This document shows, piece by piece, positions 44,845-53,845 of a DNA stretch of 64,000 bases. Under the pieces are notes generated by a model. That model was not told the DNA's origin, made no database searches, and saw only the letters and a list, made by a program, of their open reading frames with translations. Source of the DNA: Altibacter sp. HG106 (GTDB lineage Bacteria; Bacteroidota; Bacteroidia; Flavobacteriales; Flavobacteriaceae); assembly GCF_028561755.1 (NCBI RefSeq), contig NZ_JAQQTD010000003.1, positions 1 through 64,000 on the forward strand, given 5' to 3'. The position numbers and the translations under genes were made by a program. Within the stretch, counting starts at the first letter, position 1; each line of letters begins with the position of its first letter.

Positions 44845-47250
44845 ATGAAGAAACTATTACTGGGTCTTGTGATATGCCTACTGGCGAGTCCGGTGCTATC
44901 ACAAACCATTACTATTACTGATGCCGAAACAGGAGAACCGTTAGAACTGGTTACCTTATACAGTGCGGCTCCACGGGCATCAGCAACTACAAATTATGAA
45001 GGACAAGCCAATATAGCCGCTTTTGAAGATGCCGAGGCAATTGAAATTCGATCGCTTGGATATGCACAACAAACAAAGAGCTATTCGGAGCTTTCCAACC
45101 AAAATTTCGAATTGGCCTTGACACCGCAAAATTTTACCATGGATGAAATCGTGATCTCCGCGACCCGTTGGAATCAATCTTCGAAAGATATTCCTTCCAA
45201 GATCACCACCATTAGTCCGCAGGAAATTGCGCTTCAGAATCCTCAAACAGCAGCAGATCTGCTCGCGCTCTCAGGCGGTGTTTTCATACAGAAAAGTCAG
45301 CAAGGCGGGGGAAGTCCGCTCATCCGCGGGTTTGCCACCAATCGGCTATTGTATACCGTAGATGGGGTTCGCATGAACACCGCCATTTTTAGAGGCGGAA
45401 ACATTCAGAACGTGATTTCCTTAGATCCCTTTACCATTGAAAATGCTGAAGTATTATTTGGTCCTGATGCTGTTATCTACGGAAGTGACGCAATTGGAGG
45501 CGTGATGAGCTTTCGCACTTTAACACCACAATTTTCAACGGAAGACAAGCCTCTGGTATCCGGAAAGGCCGTCGCTCGATTTGCCTCTGCTAATAACGAG
45601 AAAACCGGCCATTTTGATGTGAACGTAGGCTGGAAAAAATGGGCGTTCCTTTCCAGTATTAGCTATACCGATTTTGATGATCTGAAACAGGGCAGTGAAG
45701 GACCTAACGAGTTCTTGCGCCCCTTCTATGTGGAGCGTCGCGACAGTATGGATGTGGTGGTGACCAATGAAGATCCAAGAGTACAAGTTCCTTCGGGATA
45801 CTCACAGATCAATATGATGCAAAAAGTGCGCTATCAACCTAATGAGAACTGGGATTTTCAATACGGATTTCACTACTCGGAAACCTCCGATTACGGTCGC
45901 TACGATCGTCATCTTCGAATGCGCAACGGAGCACCACGCTATGGAGAATGGAGCTACGGGCCTCAAAAGTGGATGATGAACAACCTCAACGCTACGCATT
46001 ATAGCAATACGACACTCTTTGATGAAATGGCTATTCGATTGGCCATTCAGAATTTTGAAGAAAGTAGGATCAGTCGCAATTTTAATGATGAGACGCGTGA
46101 AACGAGAGTCGAAAAAGTGGATGCCTATTCGGCCAATTTGGATTTTACAAAATTGATCGGTGAGCGCCATTCGTTATTCTACGGACTGGAAGTGGTTTAC
46201 GATGACGTGAATTCAACCGGAACCGACACCAACATCCTTTCCGGCGAAAGTCGGCCCGGACCGAGTAGGTATCCACAGGCCACCTGGGCTTCTTATGCCG
46301 CGTATGTTTCAGACCAATTTAAAGTAAGCGAACAGGTGCTACTTCAAGGAGGTTTGCGATATAATTATTTTACGCTCGACGCCGAATTCGATACTCGGTT
46401 TTACCCCTTTCCTTTTGAAGAGGCTAATTTGAACAATGGTTCCTTAACCGGGAATCTCGGCGTGGTGTATCGACCAGCAGACGACTGGGTGTTGAGCGCC
46501 AACGCTGCCACCGCCTTCCGGGCTCCCAATGTAGATGATGTTGGGAAAGTATTTGACAGCGAACCGGGAGCAGTGGTGGTTCCGAATCCTGATCTTAAGG
46601 CAGAATATGCCTACAATGCTGATGTAGGTATTGCGAAAATCTTCAATGATAAGGTAAAAGTAGATGTAAGCGCCTACTACACCCGTTTAAAAAATGCCTT
46701 AGTGCGGCGCGATTTCCAATTGAACGGACAAGACAGTATCGTGTATGATGGTGAATTGAGTAAGGTACAAGCCATTCAGAATGCCGCAGTGGCTCGTGTC
46801 TTTGGAATACAAGCAGGTGTCGAAGTAAAATTACCGGCCGGCTTTGGGTTCTCGTCTCAATTTAATCTACAAGATGGAGAAGAAGAGTTGGACGATGGCA
46901 CTACGAGCACATCCCGACACGCAGCCCCTTGGTTTGGCGTGTCGCGCTTGACCTTCAAAACGCGGAAATTAAATCTTCAGATGTATATTGACTATAGCGG
47001 TGAACGCGCCTTTGAAGATTTGCCCATAAGCGAACAGAGCAAAACCGAGATCTATGCGATTGACGACAATGGCAATCCATATGCACCCGGGTGGTATACG
47101 CTCAATTTTAAAGCGAATTATCGCCTTACGGAATTACTGTCCGTCAATGCAGGGCTAGAGAATATTACCGATCGAAGATATCGACCCTACAGTTCGGGAA
47201 TTTCTGGGCCGGGTAGAAACTTTATTTTGGCGCTACGCGCACAATTATGA
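44845..47250 (+). CDS. TonB-dependent receptor, heme/hemoglobin-type
   Basis: From the ATG at 44845 it has 801 residues: signal peptide (MKKLLLGLVICLLASPVLS-Q), an N-terminal carboxypeptidase-regulatory-like domain (about 20-95, 'TITDAETGEPLELVTLYS'), then a plug with 'ISATRWNQSSKDIPSKI' and 'GGGSPLIRGFATNRLLYTVDGVRMN' (split), and a 22-stranded-type barrel ending 'RNFILALRAQL'. The plug pattern is that of heme/hemoglobin or iron-chelate receptors. No HmuY or TonB-box partner is adjacent. A frame from 44806 crosses the hairpin and is not used. Confidence 0.9.
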   Translation: MKKLLLGLVICLLASPVLSQTITITDAETGEPLELVTLYSAAPRASATTNYEGQANIAAFEDAEAIEIRSLGYAQQTKSYSELSNQNFELALTPQNFTMDEIVISATRWNQSSKDIPSKITTISPQEIALQNPQTAADLLALSGGVFIQKSQQGGGSPLIRGFATNRLLYTVDGVRMNTAIFRGGNIQNVISLDPFTIENAEVLFGPDAVIYGSDAIGGVMSFRTLTPQFSTEDKPLVSGKAVARFASANNEKTGHFDVNVGWKKWAFLSSISYTDFDDLKQGSEGPNEFLRPFYVERRDSMDVVVTNEDPRVQVPSGYSQINMMQKVRYQPNENWDFQYGFHYSETSDYGRYDRHLRMRNGAPRYGEWSYGPQKWMMNNLNATHYSNTTLFDEMAIRLAIQNFEESRISRNFNDETRETRVEKVDAYSANLDFTKLIGERHSLFYGLEVVYDDVNSTGTDTNILSGESRPGPSRYPQATWASYAAYVSDQFKVSEQVLLQGGLRYNYFTLDAEFDTRFYPFPFEEANLNNGSLTGNLGVVYRPADDWVLSANAATAFRAPNVDDVGKVFDSEPGAVVVPNPDLKAEYAYNADVGIAKIFNDKVKVDVSAYYTRLKNALVRRDFQLNGQDSIVYDGELSKVQAIQNAAVARVFGIQAGVEVKLPAGFGFSSQFNLQDGEEELDDGTTSTSRHAAPWFGVSRLTFKTRKLNLQMYIDYSGERAFEDLPISEQSKTEIYAIDDNGNPYAPGWYTLNFKANYRLTELLSVNAGLENITDRRYRPYSSGISGPGRNFILALRAQL

Positions 47251-47268
47251 CAAAAAAACCTTCAGAAT

Positions 47269-47490
47269 TTATAGCGCTGCCTTCCTGGACGGGGAGGCAG
47301 TTTGTTTTTGTAGAATGCAGAGGGCACATGGCTTCACTACATCAAAGTAGTTTTGCGCTTCCACCAACGCTTGTTCTATTTTGGTAGCCTCTAGAGTAAT
47401 CCTCGCGTGGATATCAGGAAGAATTTCACATTGAGAGCGATGCAAATAGTGTGTGTTTTGAAGACGTGCTTTTTTTCCGACGAAAAACAT
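47269..47490 (-). CDS. Small protein with CxxC, unknown function
   Basis: A 73-residue frame starting MFFVGKKARLQNTHYLHR, with one early Cys and a 'KPCALCIL' CxxC pair near residue 57. Composition is sensible for a real protein (an amphipathic helix 'EATKIEQALVEAQNYF'). A TAACTTTG -7 box (47517-47510) sits 19 bases before the ATG, which supports expression. It lies between two convergently placed gene ends. The last codons overlap the terminator of the TonB receptor gene. I do not recognise the family. Confidence 0.5.
   Translation of the reverse strand: MFFVGKKARLQNTHYLHRSQCEILPDIHARITLEATKIEQALVEAQNYFDVVKPCALCILQKQTASPSRKAAL
47277..47309 (+). terminator. Terminator after the TonB receptor gene
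   Basis: Arms 47277-47285 and 47292-47300 pair with one G-T wobble, followed by TTTGTTTTT. It lies 26 bases after the stop codon. Confidence 0.6.
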
Positions 47491-47509
47491 GGGGAACGAT
47501 CTTTAGCAA

Positions 47510-47517
47510 CAAAGTTA
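47510..47517 (-). promoter_or_regulatory. -7 box of the small CxxC protein gene
   Basis: TAACTTTG on the minus strand exactly matches TAnnTTTG, 19 bases upstream of the ATG at 47490. No -33 TTG is clear. Confidence 0.45.
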
Positions 47518-47577
47518 CATTAAATTAACACTGCCTTAACATTTCAGTGAAAACTTAACATTGACCCGGTAAGTGGC

Positions 47578-50058
47578 TTAAAATGAGAAGCCAAAGATTC
47601 CTGTGACGCCAAATTCACGCGCTCCTGGATTGTCGAGGTAATTACCACGGAAGTTGAAGTCTAAGCGAAATATTCTGAAAATGTTGCCAATTCCAACACT
47701 GTATTCCCAATAGATGTCTTCGGGTGCCTGAAGCAGCAAACCGTTAGGCGCATTAAGCGCGATATTCTCATCTGAAATTTGCCCATAAACCGCCCTAAAG
47801 CCAATGACTTCTCGTAGGTCAAGATCGCGAAGACCGGGAATCCTGGAGAAAATACGCCCTCCAAAGTTGTGCTGAAGGTGCAAACTCACATAGGTATCGC
47901 TTACAAATTCGTAGAAATCTAAATTCGCAAACGTGTTATAAAGACTGAAGTAGGTTTGGTTTCCGGGAATCGGACTCAACAGCCCTAATGGAACGGGATC
48001 TAAGATAGTACCTGCTTCGACCGTAGATAACAGTCTTCCAAAACCACCCAGATTCCAAGGTTGCGTGTATAGCCCTTGTATTTTTGAATACTCGAAATCT
48101 CCTCCCAAAATATCTTGCATTCCGTAGGTATACCCTGCATAAAAACTGGGATAGTCACCGTCGTTGATGATGGTTCTTTCCACTCCGTATCCAGACGTTT
48201 TTCGTTGCGGGGTGTAAAAAAGTCCTACCTCGATCTCGGGTTGCTGAATTTCACTTTGAACCACACCATTTTCATCAAAATAATCCAGACTAAACGTTTC
48301 CGTGGCCGACCTTAAGGTTCGGTAGGATCCGGTCACCCGCACATTGAAGTTCTTAGCTGGTTCTAAAGAAAATCCAGCCGTGGTGAGGTTGATCCGCGTG
48401 AGGCGATCGTTCGCCCCTACGGAAATTAACGAGGAAGATGCCAGGCTTCTCCCCAACACGTCATTGCTATTGGTAAGGCTAGCTCCCGTTTGCTCTACAT
48501 CCTTTCGATTTCCTGCGAAAACGGTGAGTCGCGATTTCCGATCCAGCAACCATTTTGCCGAAATCCCGTACTTAAAACGATCGTCGCGAAAACCATATGC
48601 ACCGAACACTTCCACCCGCCAGGGATCATTCTGACTGAAGTAGGTGCGCCCTCCAACGCGCACCCGGAATCCTTCCGCTTCATTAAATCCGAAAATTGAG
48701 AACACAGGTCCCACATCTACATTGCCTACTTGATAATAGCCCGTAGCAAGGGTCGCTCCAATATTGTATAATGTTTGAAATCTTGGAATGGTCTTCAGCG
48801 TATCCAGCATTTGATATACGCCTTTTTCATCTTTACTGAGCTGTTCCATTCGCTTCTCATCCCAGTAAGAGTCGGGGCGATTATAGATAGCCTCACTGTA
48901 CGGATCTACTTGCTCTCCGTAGAAACTTTTGTCCTTCGGAATATCGAAGGCGTAATTGTCGTATAAAGTGGTTCGTTTTCCGTAGACTCCCTGCGCTTCT
49001 TCCTTCTTTCGGAAACTAAAATCACTTAAAAAATAATCACGGGTAATAAGGAAAATTGAATCGTTTAACACGTCGAATTCCTGCTCAATATAGACCTCAC
49101 GAACCCAGTTCAAATTGGCGCTTTTACTGGCCTGAAGGTTAATTTCTTTGATCGCCCAGGTGGTATCATTCACCCAGAAGTCGCCTTTAAAGGTAAGTTC
49201 GTTCTTACGTCGTGGGTAATAGACAATGTTATAGCACCACTTGTTGTCTCGATAGGCACTATCTAAGAGCACGTAGTTGTACACGTCGATTCCGGTGCGG
49301 GACAACGGACTCGTAAACGCCTTGTCAAAAAACTTCAGGTAATTATCGTAGACGTTGTATTCTTTGTACAGATCCTTTACAAAGGCGATCAAGGTTTGGT
49401 TATTGCTAAAACCACTGTTCTTATTTCCTTCCAGGATCTCTTTTTCTTCCTTCAGCACATTGTCTCCGTATACCTGACTGTACGCCTCGTTCACGAAGAT
49501 GGGTAAATAACTGTTTCCAGTGACAGCAGAAGTATCAATTTGATCCCAAATGAATTCCATTCCTTTGAAAACATTGCTATTGATGAGCGTAGAATCAATG
49601 GTGTTTAAATCGAATTCCAATTTCTCGTACTTGTCGTAACTGTACTGCTTGAATTTTTTCACGCCATTCTCACGCCGATTTTCCCATATCTTACGAAGAA
49701 TGACCAGTGCCGGATTATCTTTTTTAGAGGTTTTTCCACTGAAGATAACAACCTCATCAAGGGCTGCCGCCTCTTCTTCAAGAGTAACCTCCATTCCATA
49801 GGTGGCACGGGTTTCCAAAGCGACCTCTTTGGAGGTAAACCCGATAAACGAAAAAACAACTATCTCCTGCGTAGTATCGCTCTCTAAGTAAAACCTACCG
49901 TCTTCATTGGTAATTGTTCCCTCGTTGGTGTCTTTAAAGATGACGTTTACAAAAGGAAGGCTCTCACCGTTAACATCGGTTACCACCCCACTTACTTTCG
50001 ATTGTGAAAAAAGCACAGAAGTAAGCAACAAAAAGATAAGGGGTAACAGTATTCTCAT
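47578..50058 (-). CDS. DUF5686/carboxypeptidase-regulatory-like outer-membrane protein
   Basis: An 826-residue protein: signal peptide (1-19), carboxypeptidase D regulatory-like domain (about 22-105, 'KVSGVVTDVNGESLPFVNVIF'), then the DUF5686 region with 'KDNPALVILRKIWENRRENG' and a long beta-barrel-like C-terminal half ending in 'EFGVTGIFGFSF', with a terminal Phe as in outer-membrane proteins. The function is unknown. It follows the pdhB gene on the same strand after 60 bases. Confidence 0.9.
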   Translation of the reverse strand: MRILLPLIFLLLTSVLFSQSKVSGVVTDVNGESLPFVNVIFKDTNEGTITNEDGRFYLESDTTQEIVVFSFIGFTSKEVALETRATYGMEVTLEEEAAALDEVVIFSGKTSKKDNPALVILRKIWENRRENGVKKFKQYSYDKYEKLEFDLNTIDSTLINSNVFKGMEFIWDQIDTSAVTGNSYLPIFVNEAYSQVYGDNVLKEEKEILEGNKNSGFSNNQTLIAFVKDLYKEYNVYDNYLKFFDKAFTSPLSRTGIDVYNYVLLDSAYRDNKWCYNIVYYPRRKNELTFKGDFWVNDTTWAIKEINLQASKSANLNWVREVYIEQEFDVLNDSIFLITRDYFLSDFSFRKKEEAQGVYGKRTTLYDNYAFDIPKDKSFYGEQVDPYSEAIYNRPDSYWDEKRMEQLSKDEKGVYQMLDTLKTIPRFQTLYNIGATLATGYYQVGNVDVGPVFSIFGFNEAEGFRVRVGGRTYFSQNDPWRVEVFGAYGFRDDRFKYGISAKWLLDRKSRLTVFAGNRKDVEQTGASLTNSNDVLGRSLASSSLISVGANDRLTRINLTTAGFSLEPAKNFNVRVTGSYRTLRSATETFSLDYFDENGVVQSEIQQPEIEVGLFYTPQRKTSGYGVERTIINDGDYPSFYAGYTYGMQDILGGDFEYSKIQGLYTQPWNLGGFGRLLSTVEAGTILDPVPLGLLSPIPGNQTYFSLYNTFANLDFYEFVSDTYVSLHLQHNFGGRIFSRIPGLRDLDLREVIGFRAVYGQISDENIALNAPNGLLLQAPEDIYWEYSVGIGNIFRIFRLDFNFRGNYLDNPGAREFGVTGIFGFSF

Positions 50059-50118
50059 AGCAAGATTTGGACCTTTTGAAAAGGAAAACGGTAAGTTGCA
50101 AAAAATAGTGCGGTTCGC

Positions 50119-51096
50119 TTAGCGATATAACACTTTTTTAACGGCTTTCACCACATCCTCGCTGTTCGGCAACCATTCTTTTAACAAGGCTGGAGAATAC
50201 GGTGCCGGAGTATCGGCCGTATTTATTTTTTCGATGGGAGCATCCAGATAATCAAACGCTTTACTTTGCACCTGATAAATGATTTCTGTTGCGACATTTC
50301 CGAAAGGCCAAGCTTCTTCCAAAATGACAAGACGATTGGTTTTCTTTACCGATTCCAGGATGGCATCGTGATCCATGGGGCGCACCGTGCGCAGGTCGAT
50401 GATCTCACATTCAATACCGTCTTCTGCAAGGGTTTCTGCAGCTTTGTAAGCCTCTTTGATAATCTTTCCGAAAGAAACAATGGTCACATCAGAACCTTTT
50501 CTTTTGATATCGGCCACACCAAGAGGAATCAAATATTCGCCTTCAGGCACCTCCCCTTTATCCCCGTACATCTGCTCGCTCTCCATAAAGATCACAGGGT
50601 CGTCATCGCGAATAGCGCTTTTCAGCAAGCCTTTGGCATCAGCCGGATTACTGGGCACTACCACTTTGAGTCCGGGACAGTTCGCAAACCAGCTTTCAAA
50701 CGCTTGCGAGTGTGTGGCGGCGAGTTGTCCTGCGGAAGCGGTTGGCCCACGGAAGACAATTGGACACGGAAACTGACCCCCGCTCATTTGACGTATCTTC
50801 GCGGCGTTGTTGATGATTTGATCGATCCCCACCAAGGAAAAGTTGAAGGTCATAAATTCAATGATCGGTCGGTTGCCTGTCATCGTGCTACCCACACCAA
50901 CACCGGCAAAGCCCAATTCGGAAATAGGAGTGTCGATCACACGTTTGGGACCAAATTCATCCAACATTCCTTTACTGGCTTTATAGGCTCCGTTGTATTC
51001 GGCTACTTCCTCTCCCATCAAATAAATGGATTCGTCGCGACGCATTTCTTCGCTCATCGCTTCGCAAACCGCTTCCCGAAATTGAATTGTCTTCAT
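50119..51096 (-). CDS. pdhB: Pyruvate dehydrogenase E1 component, beta subunit
   Basis: A 325-residue E1-beta with 'MGEEVAEYNGAYKASKGMLDEFGPKRV' (split about 27-53), 'DTPISELGFAGVGVG' and the C-terminal transketolase domain ('IECEIIDLRTVRPMDHDAI'). It pairs with an E1-alpha to decarboxylate pyruvate. No alpha, E2 or E3 gene is beside it, so those map elsewhere. The promoter region contains a LacI-type palindrome. The beta half of the paa-operon E1 is a different, fused enzyme. Confidence 0.93.
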   Translation of the reverse strand: MKTIQFREAVCEAMSEEMRRDESIYLMGEEVAEYNGAYKASKGMLDEFGPKRVIDTPISELGFAGVGVGSTMTGNRPIIEFMTFNFSLVGIDQIINNAAKIRQMSGGQFPCPIVFRGPTASAGQLAATHSQAFESWFANCPGLKVVVPSNPADAKGLLKSAIRDDDPVIFMESEQMYGDKGEVPEGEYLIPLGVADIKRKGSDVTIVSFGKIIKEAYKAAETLAEDGIECEIIDLRTVRPMDHDAILESVKKTNRLVILEEAWPFGNVATEIIYQVQSKAFDYLDAPIEKINTADTPAPYSPALLKEWLPNSEDVVKAVKKVLYR

Positions 51097-51118
51097 AAAA
51101 TGTTTTGAATAATTGCTG

Positions 51119-51132
51119 CTGAAACGTTTCAG
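51119..51132. promoter_or_regulatory. Perfect palindrome, LacI-type operator candidate for pdhB
   Basis: CTGAAACGTTTCAG is a perfect 14-bp palindrome with central ACGT, the form of LacI/GalR-family operators. It lies between the pdhB -7 box and its ATG, about where transcription should start. Confidence 0.55.
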
Positions 51133-51137
51133 ACGGA

Positions 51138-51145
51138 CAAAAATA
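51138..51145 (-). promoter_or_regulatory. -7 box of pdhB
   Basis: TATTTTTG on the minus strand fits TAnnTTTG, 41 bases before the ATG at 51096. Confidence 0.5.
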
Positions 51146-51230
51146 ATGGGAAAATGGCAAGCATGGAAACTTTTGCTCCATTTTTAGCGCGATTTATTAT
51201 GCATGCATAGGAAAATTCCAATTATAATTG

Positions 51231-51238
51231 TATCTTCG
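51231..51238 (+). promoter_or_regulatory. Possible -7 box of etfB
   Basis: TATCTTCG differs from TAnnTTTG at one base and lies 74 bases before the etfB ATG. The rest of the 216-base divergent region shows no further signal beyond the pdhB elements. Confidence 0.3.
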
Positions 51239-51312
51239 TAGCCGCGAAAACAAACGGTCGATAACGTTTTTGTTTAGAACCGGATACTAACGATAAAAAA
51301 TCTTCAAATTTT

Positions 51313-52053
51313 ATGAAAATATTAGTGTGTATTAGCCACGTGCCGGATACAACGTCCAAGATCAACTTTACCGATGGAGACACTAAGTTTGATACCAACG
51401 GAGTTCAATTTGTGATCAATCCTAATGACGAATTTGGTCTTACGCGAGCTATGTGGTTCAAAGAGAAGCAAGGTGCTACCGTACACGTCGTAAATGTAGG
51501 GGGACCGGAAACCGAACCCACGCTTAGAAAGGCCTTAGCTATTGGGGCCGATGAAGCCATTCGAATTAATATGGCCCCTACCGATGGATACTCTGTCGCC
51601 AAACAATTGGCACAGGTGGTGAAGGAGGGTGATTATAATCTCATTATTGGCGGTCGTGAATCCATTGATTACAACGGAGGGATGGTGCCTGGAATGATTG
51701 CGCATCTTACTGGGGCAAGTTTCGTGAATAACTGCATCAGTCTCGAAATTGAGAACGATACAGCTACTGCCATTCGGGAAATCGACGGTGGAAAGGAGAC
51801 CCTAAAAACAAGCCTACCGTTGGTGATTGGAGGACAAAAAGGGTTGGTAGAAGAAAGTGATCTTCGCATTCCGAACATGCGCGGTATCATGCAAGCGCGT
51901 TCAAAACCACTTCAAACAAAAGAAGCGGTGGATGCTGCTGCGGAAACACAAGCCGTCCAATTTGAAAAGCCAGCGCCTAAAGGAGCTGTGAAACTAGTAG
52001 ACAGCGTGGACGCATTGGTGGATCTTTTACACAATGAAGCCAAAGTGATATAA
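51313..52053 (+). CDS. etfB: Electron transfer flavoprotein beta subunit
   Basis: A 246-residue protein starting 'MKILVCISHVPDTTSKINF', with the AMP-binding region 'IGADEAIRINM' and 'GGRESIDYNGGMVPGMIAHL' and the recognition loop 'RIPNMRGIMQARSKPL'. With EtfA it carries electrons from acyl-CoA dehydrogenases to the quinone pool. etfA follows after 40 bases. Confidence 0.96.
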   Translation: MKILVCISHVPDTTSKINFTDGDTKFDTNGVQFVINPNDEFGLTRAMWFKEKQGATVHVVNVGGPETEPTLRKALAIGADEAIRINMAPTDGYSVAKQLAQVVKEGDYNLIIGGRESIDYNGGMVPGMIAHLTGASFVNNCISLEIENDTATAIREIDGGKETLKTSLPLVIGGQKGLVEESDLRIPNMRGIMQARSKPLQTKEAVDAAAETQAVQFEKPAPKGAVKLVDSVDALVDLLHNEAKVI

Positions 52054-52093
52054 CGGATTTTTCCGAAGTCAGTTAACAATAAAAAAGAAGTAC

Positions 52094-53056
52094 ATGTCAG
52101 TTTTAGTATATACAGAATCAGAACAAGGAACTTTTAAGAAAGCGGCACAGGAAGTGGTGAGCTACGCCAAAGGGATAGCAGATGCTATGGGGACTACCGT
52201 TACGGCTGTCGCCGTGAATGGAGACAGTCCCGAATCGCTAGGGCAATTTGGCGCATCGAAGGTGTTGTCGGTACAAAATGATGCCTTAAAAGCCTTTAAC
52301 GCGGAAGCCTACTCGGATGTCATTGCCGCCGCTGCACGAGAAGAAGACGCTAAGGTCGTCGTAATTTCCTCTACGGCGAATGGAAAATTTGTGGCGCCCA
52401 TCGTAGCTGCCAAACTAGATGCAGGATACGTTCCTAACGTCACCGGGCTACCCGAAAACACCGAGCCATTTCAAGTAAAACACAGTGTTTTTACCAACAA
52501 GGCCTTTGCAACTACCGAGATCAAAACAGAAGTGAAAGTTGTAGGCTTGGCGAAAAACGCCTATGGCGTTCACGAAAACGCAACAGATGCAAGCACCGTT
52601 GATTTTAGTCCGGAAACCAACAATGGAAATGTAGAAACCGTTTCAGTGGATAAAGCGACCGACAAAGTGACCATCGCCGACGCGGAGATCGTGGTTTCTG
52701 GAGGACGCGGATTAAAAGGTCCTGAAAATTGGGGAATGGTGGAAGAACTTGCGGAAACCTTAGGTGCGGCTACGGCTTGCTCTAAACCGGTTAGTGATAT
52801 GGGGTGGCGCCCGCATAGCGAACACGTTGGGCAAACAGGAAAACCCGTTGCATCTAATTTGTATATCGCCATTGGAATTTCCGGAGCGATTCAGCACTTA
52901 GCCGGAATCAATGCTTCCAAAACGAAGGTGGTCATCAATAACGACCCAGAAGCGCCTTTCTTTAAGGCAGCCGACTACGGAATTGTAGGCGATGCCTTTG
53001 AAGTGGTTCCCCAACTCACGGAAAAATTAAAAGAATTCAAGGCACAGAACGGCTAA
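52094..53056 (+). CDS. etfA: Electron transfer flavoprotein alpha subunit
   Basis: A 320-residue protein. The C-terminal FAD domain has 'SGGRGLKGPENWGMVEELA', 'GWRPHSEHVGQTGKPV' and 'YIAIGISGAIQHLAGI', as in all EtfA. It forms the heterodimer with EtfB. A long hairpin terminator follows. Confidence 0.96.
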   Translation: MSVLVYTESEQGTFKKAAQEVVSYAKGIADAMGTTVTAVAVNGDSPESLGQFGASKVLSVQNDALKAFNAEAYSDVIAAAAREEDAKVVVISSTANGKFVAPIVAAKLDAGYVPNVTGLPENTEPFQVKHSVFTNKAFATTEIKTEVKVVGLAKNAYGVHENATDASTVDFSPETNNGNVETVSVDKATDKVTIADAEIVVSGGRGLKGPENWGMVEELAETLGAATACSKPVSDMGWRPHSEHVGQTGKPVASNLYIAIGISGAIQHLAGINASKTKVVINNDPEAPFFKAADYGIVGDAFEVVPQLTEKLKEFKAQNG

Positions 53057-53078
53057 AATTTTAGTAATTTGCGCCACG

Positions 53079-53135
53079 AAAAAGGGGCTGTTTAATAAGG
53101 TTTATCCCTTGTTAACCTGCCCTTTTTATTTTAAT
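53079..53135 (+). terminator. Long hairpin terminator after etfA
   Basis: The outer stem 53079-53086 pairs with 53120-53127, and an inner stem (53090-53100 with 53107-53116, one bulged T) extends it. T-rich sequence follows. Confidence 0.75.
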
Positions 53136-53217
53136 TTTAGTTCGCAAGCGAGGACAACGCCTAGTGGAATCGGGCGATACCCTAACGACGGGGACTCCTC
53201 TACGTATATCGCAATCT

Positions 53218-53845
53218 ATGAGTTTGGTACGCCTCAACATAAAAGGAATTTCTTACAGTCAGACCCAAAATGGCGCCTATGCCTTGATTTTAAGCGAAAA
53301 TGATGGCAATCGAAAATTACCCATTGTAAATTGGAGCCTTTGAAGCCCAATCAATTGCCATCGCCCTTGAAAAAGAAATCAAACCACCGCGTCCTCTCAC
53401 TCACGATCTCTTTAAGAATTTTGCCGATCGCTACGAAATCGTCGTAAAACAGGTCATTATTCATAAACTTGTAGACGGAGTCTTTTATTCGAGCATCATT
53501 TGCGAACGCGACGCGTTGGAAGAAATTATCGATGCACGCACTAGCGACGCCATCGCTCTGGCACTCCGATTTCAAGCGCCTATTTTTACCTACAAGAATA
53601 TTTTAGACAAAGCGGGAATTTATCTAAAAACCTCCGCTAAGAAAAAGGACGAAAAGGCTTCCGAAGAAAAAATTATCGAAGAACTCATTGCGGGCGAAGA
53701 CAAAGAATCGGTATCGAAAGCGAAGAAAGACTACACCAAGTTCACGAAAAAGGAACTCAATAAAATGCTGGATGAGGCCGTTGCAAACGAAGACTACGAA
53801 ACAGCGGCACAATTGCGCGATGAACTTTCTAAACGAGGAGAATAA
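53218..53845 (+). pseudogene. Bifunctional nuclease (DUF151) with UVR motif, frameshifted
   Basis: The ATG at 53218 begins MSLVRLNIKGISYSQTQNG and runs 41 codons to a TGA at 53341. In the next frame from about 53330 the same family continues without break (IGAFEAQSIAIALEKE, 'ICERDALEEIIDARTSDAIALAL') to 53845. Removing one A from the AAA at 53328-53330 restores 'LPIVIGAFEAQ' and gives 208 residues, the normal length. The N-terminal part is the DUF151 nuclease domain. The C-terminal part has a UVR motif ('LDEAVANEDYETAAQLRDEL'). Either the gene is recently broken or the extra A is a sequencing error. An ORF from 53516 alone would lack most of the nuclease domain. Confidence 0.88.

Noticed and set aside
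53109-53303. A separate 64-residue ORF before the nuclease gene
   Set aside because: It overlaps the start of the DUF151 gene in another frame and has no protein-like features.
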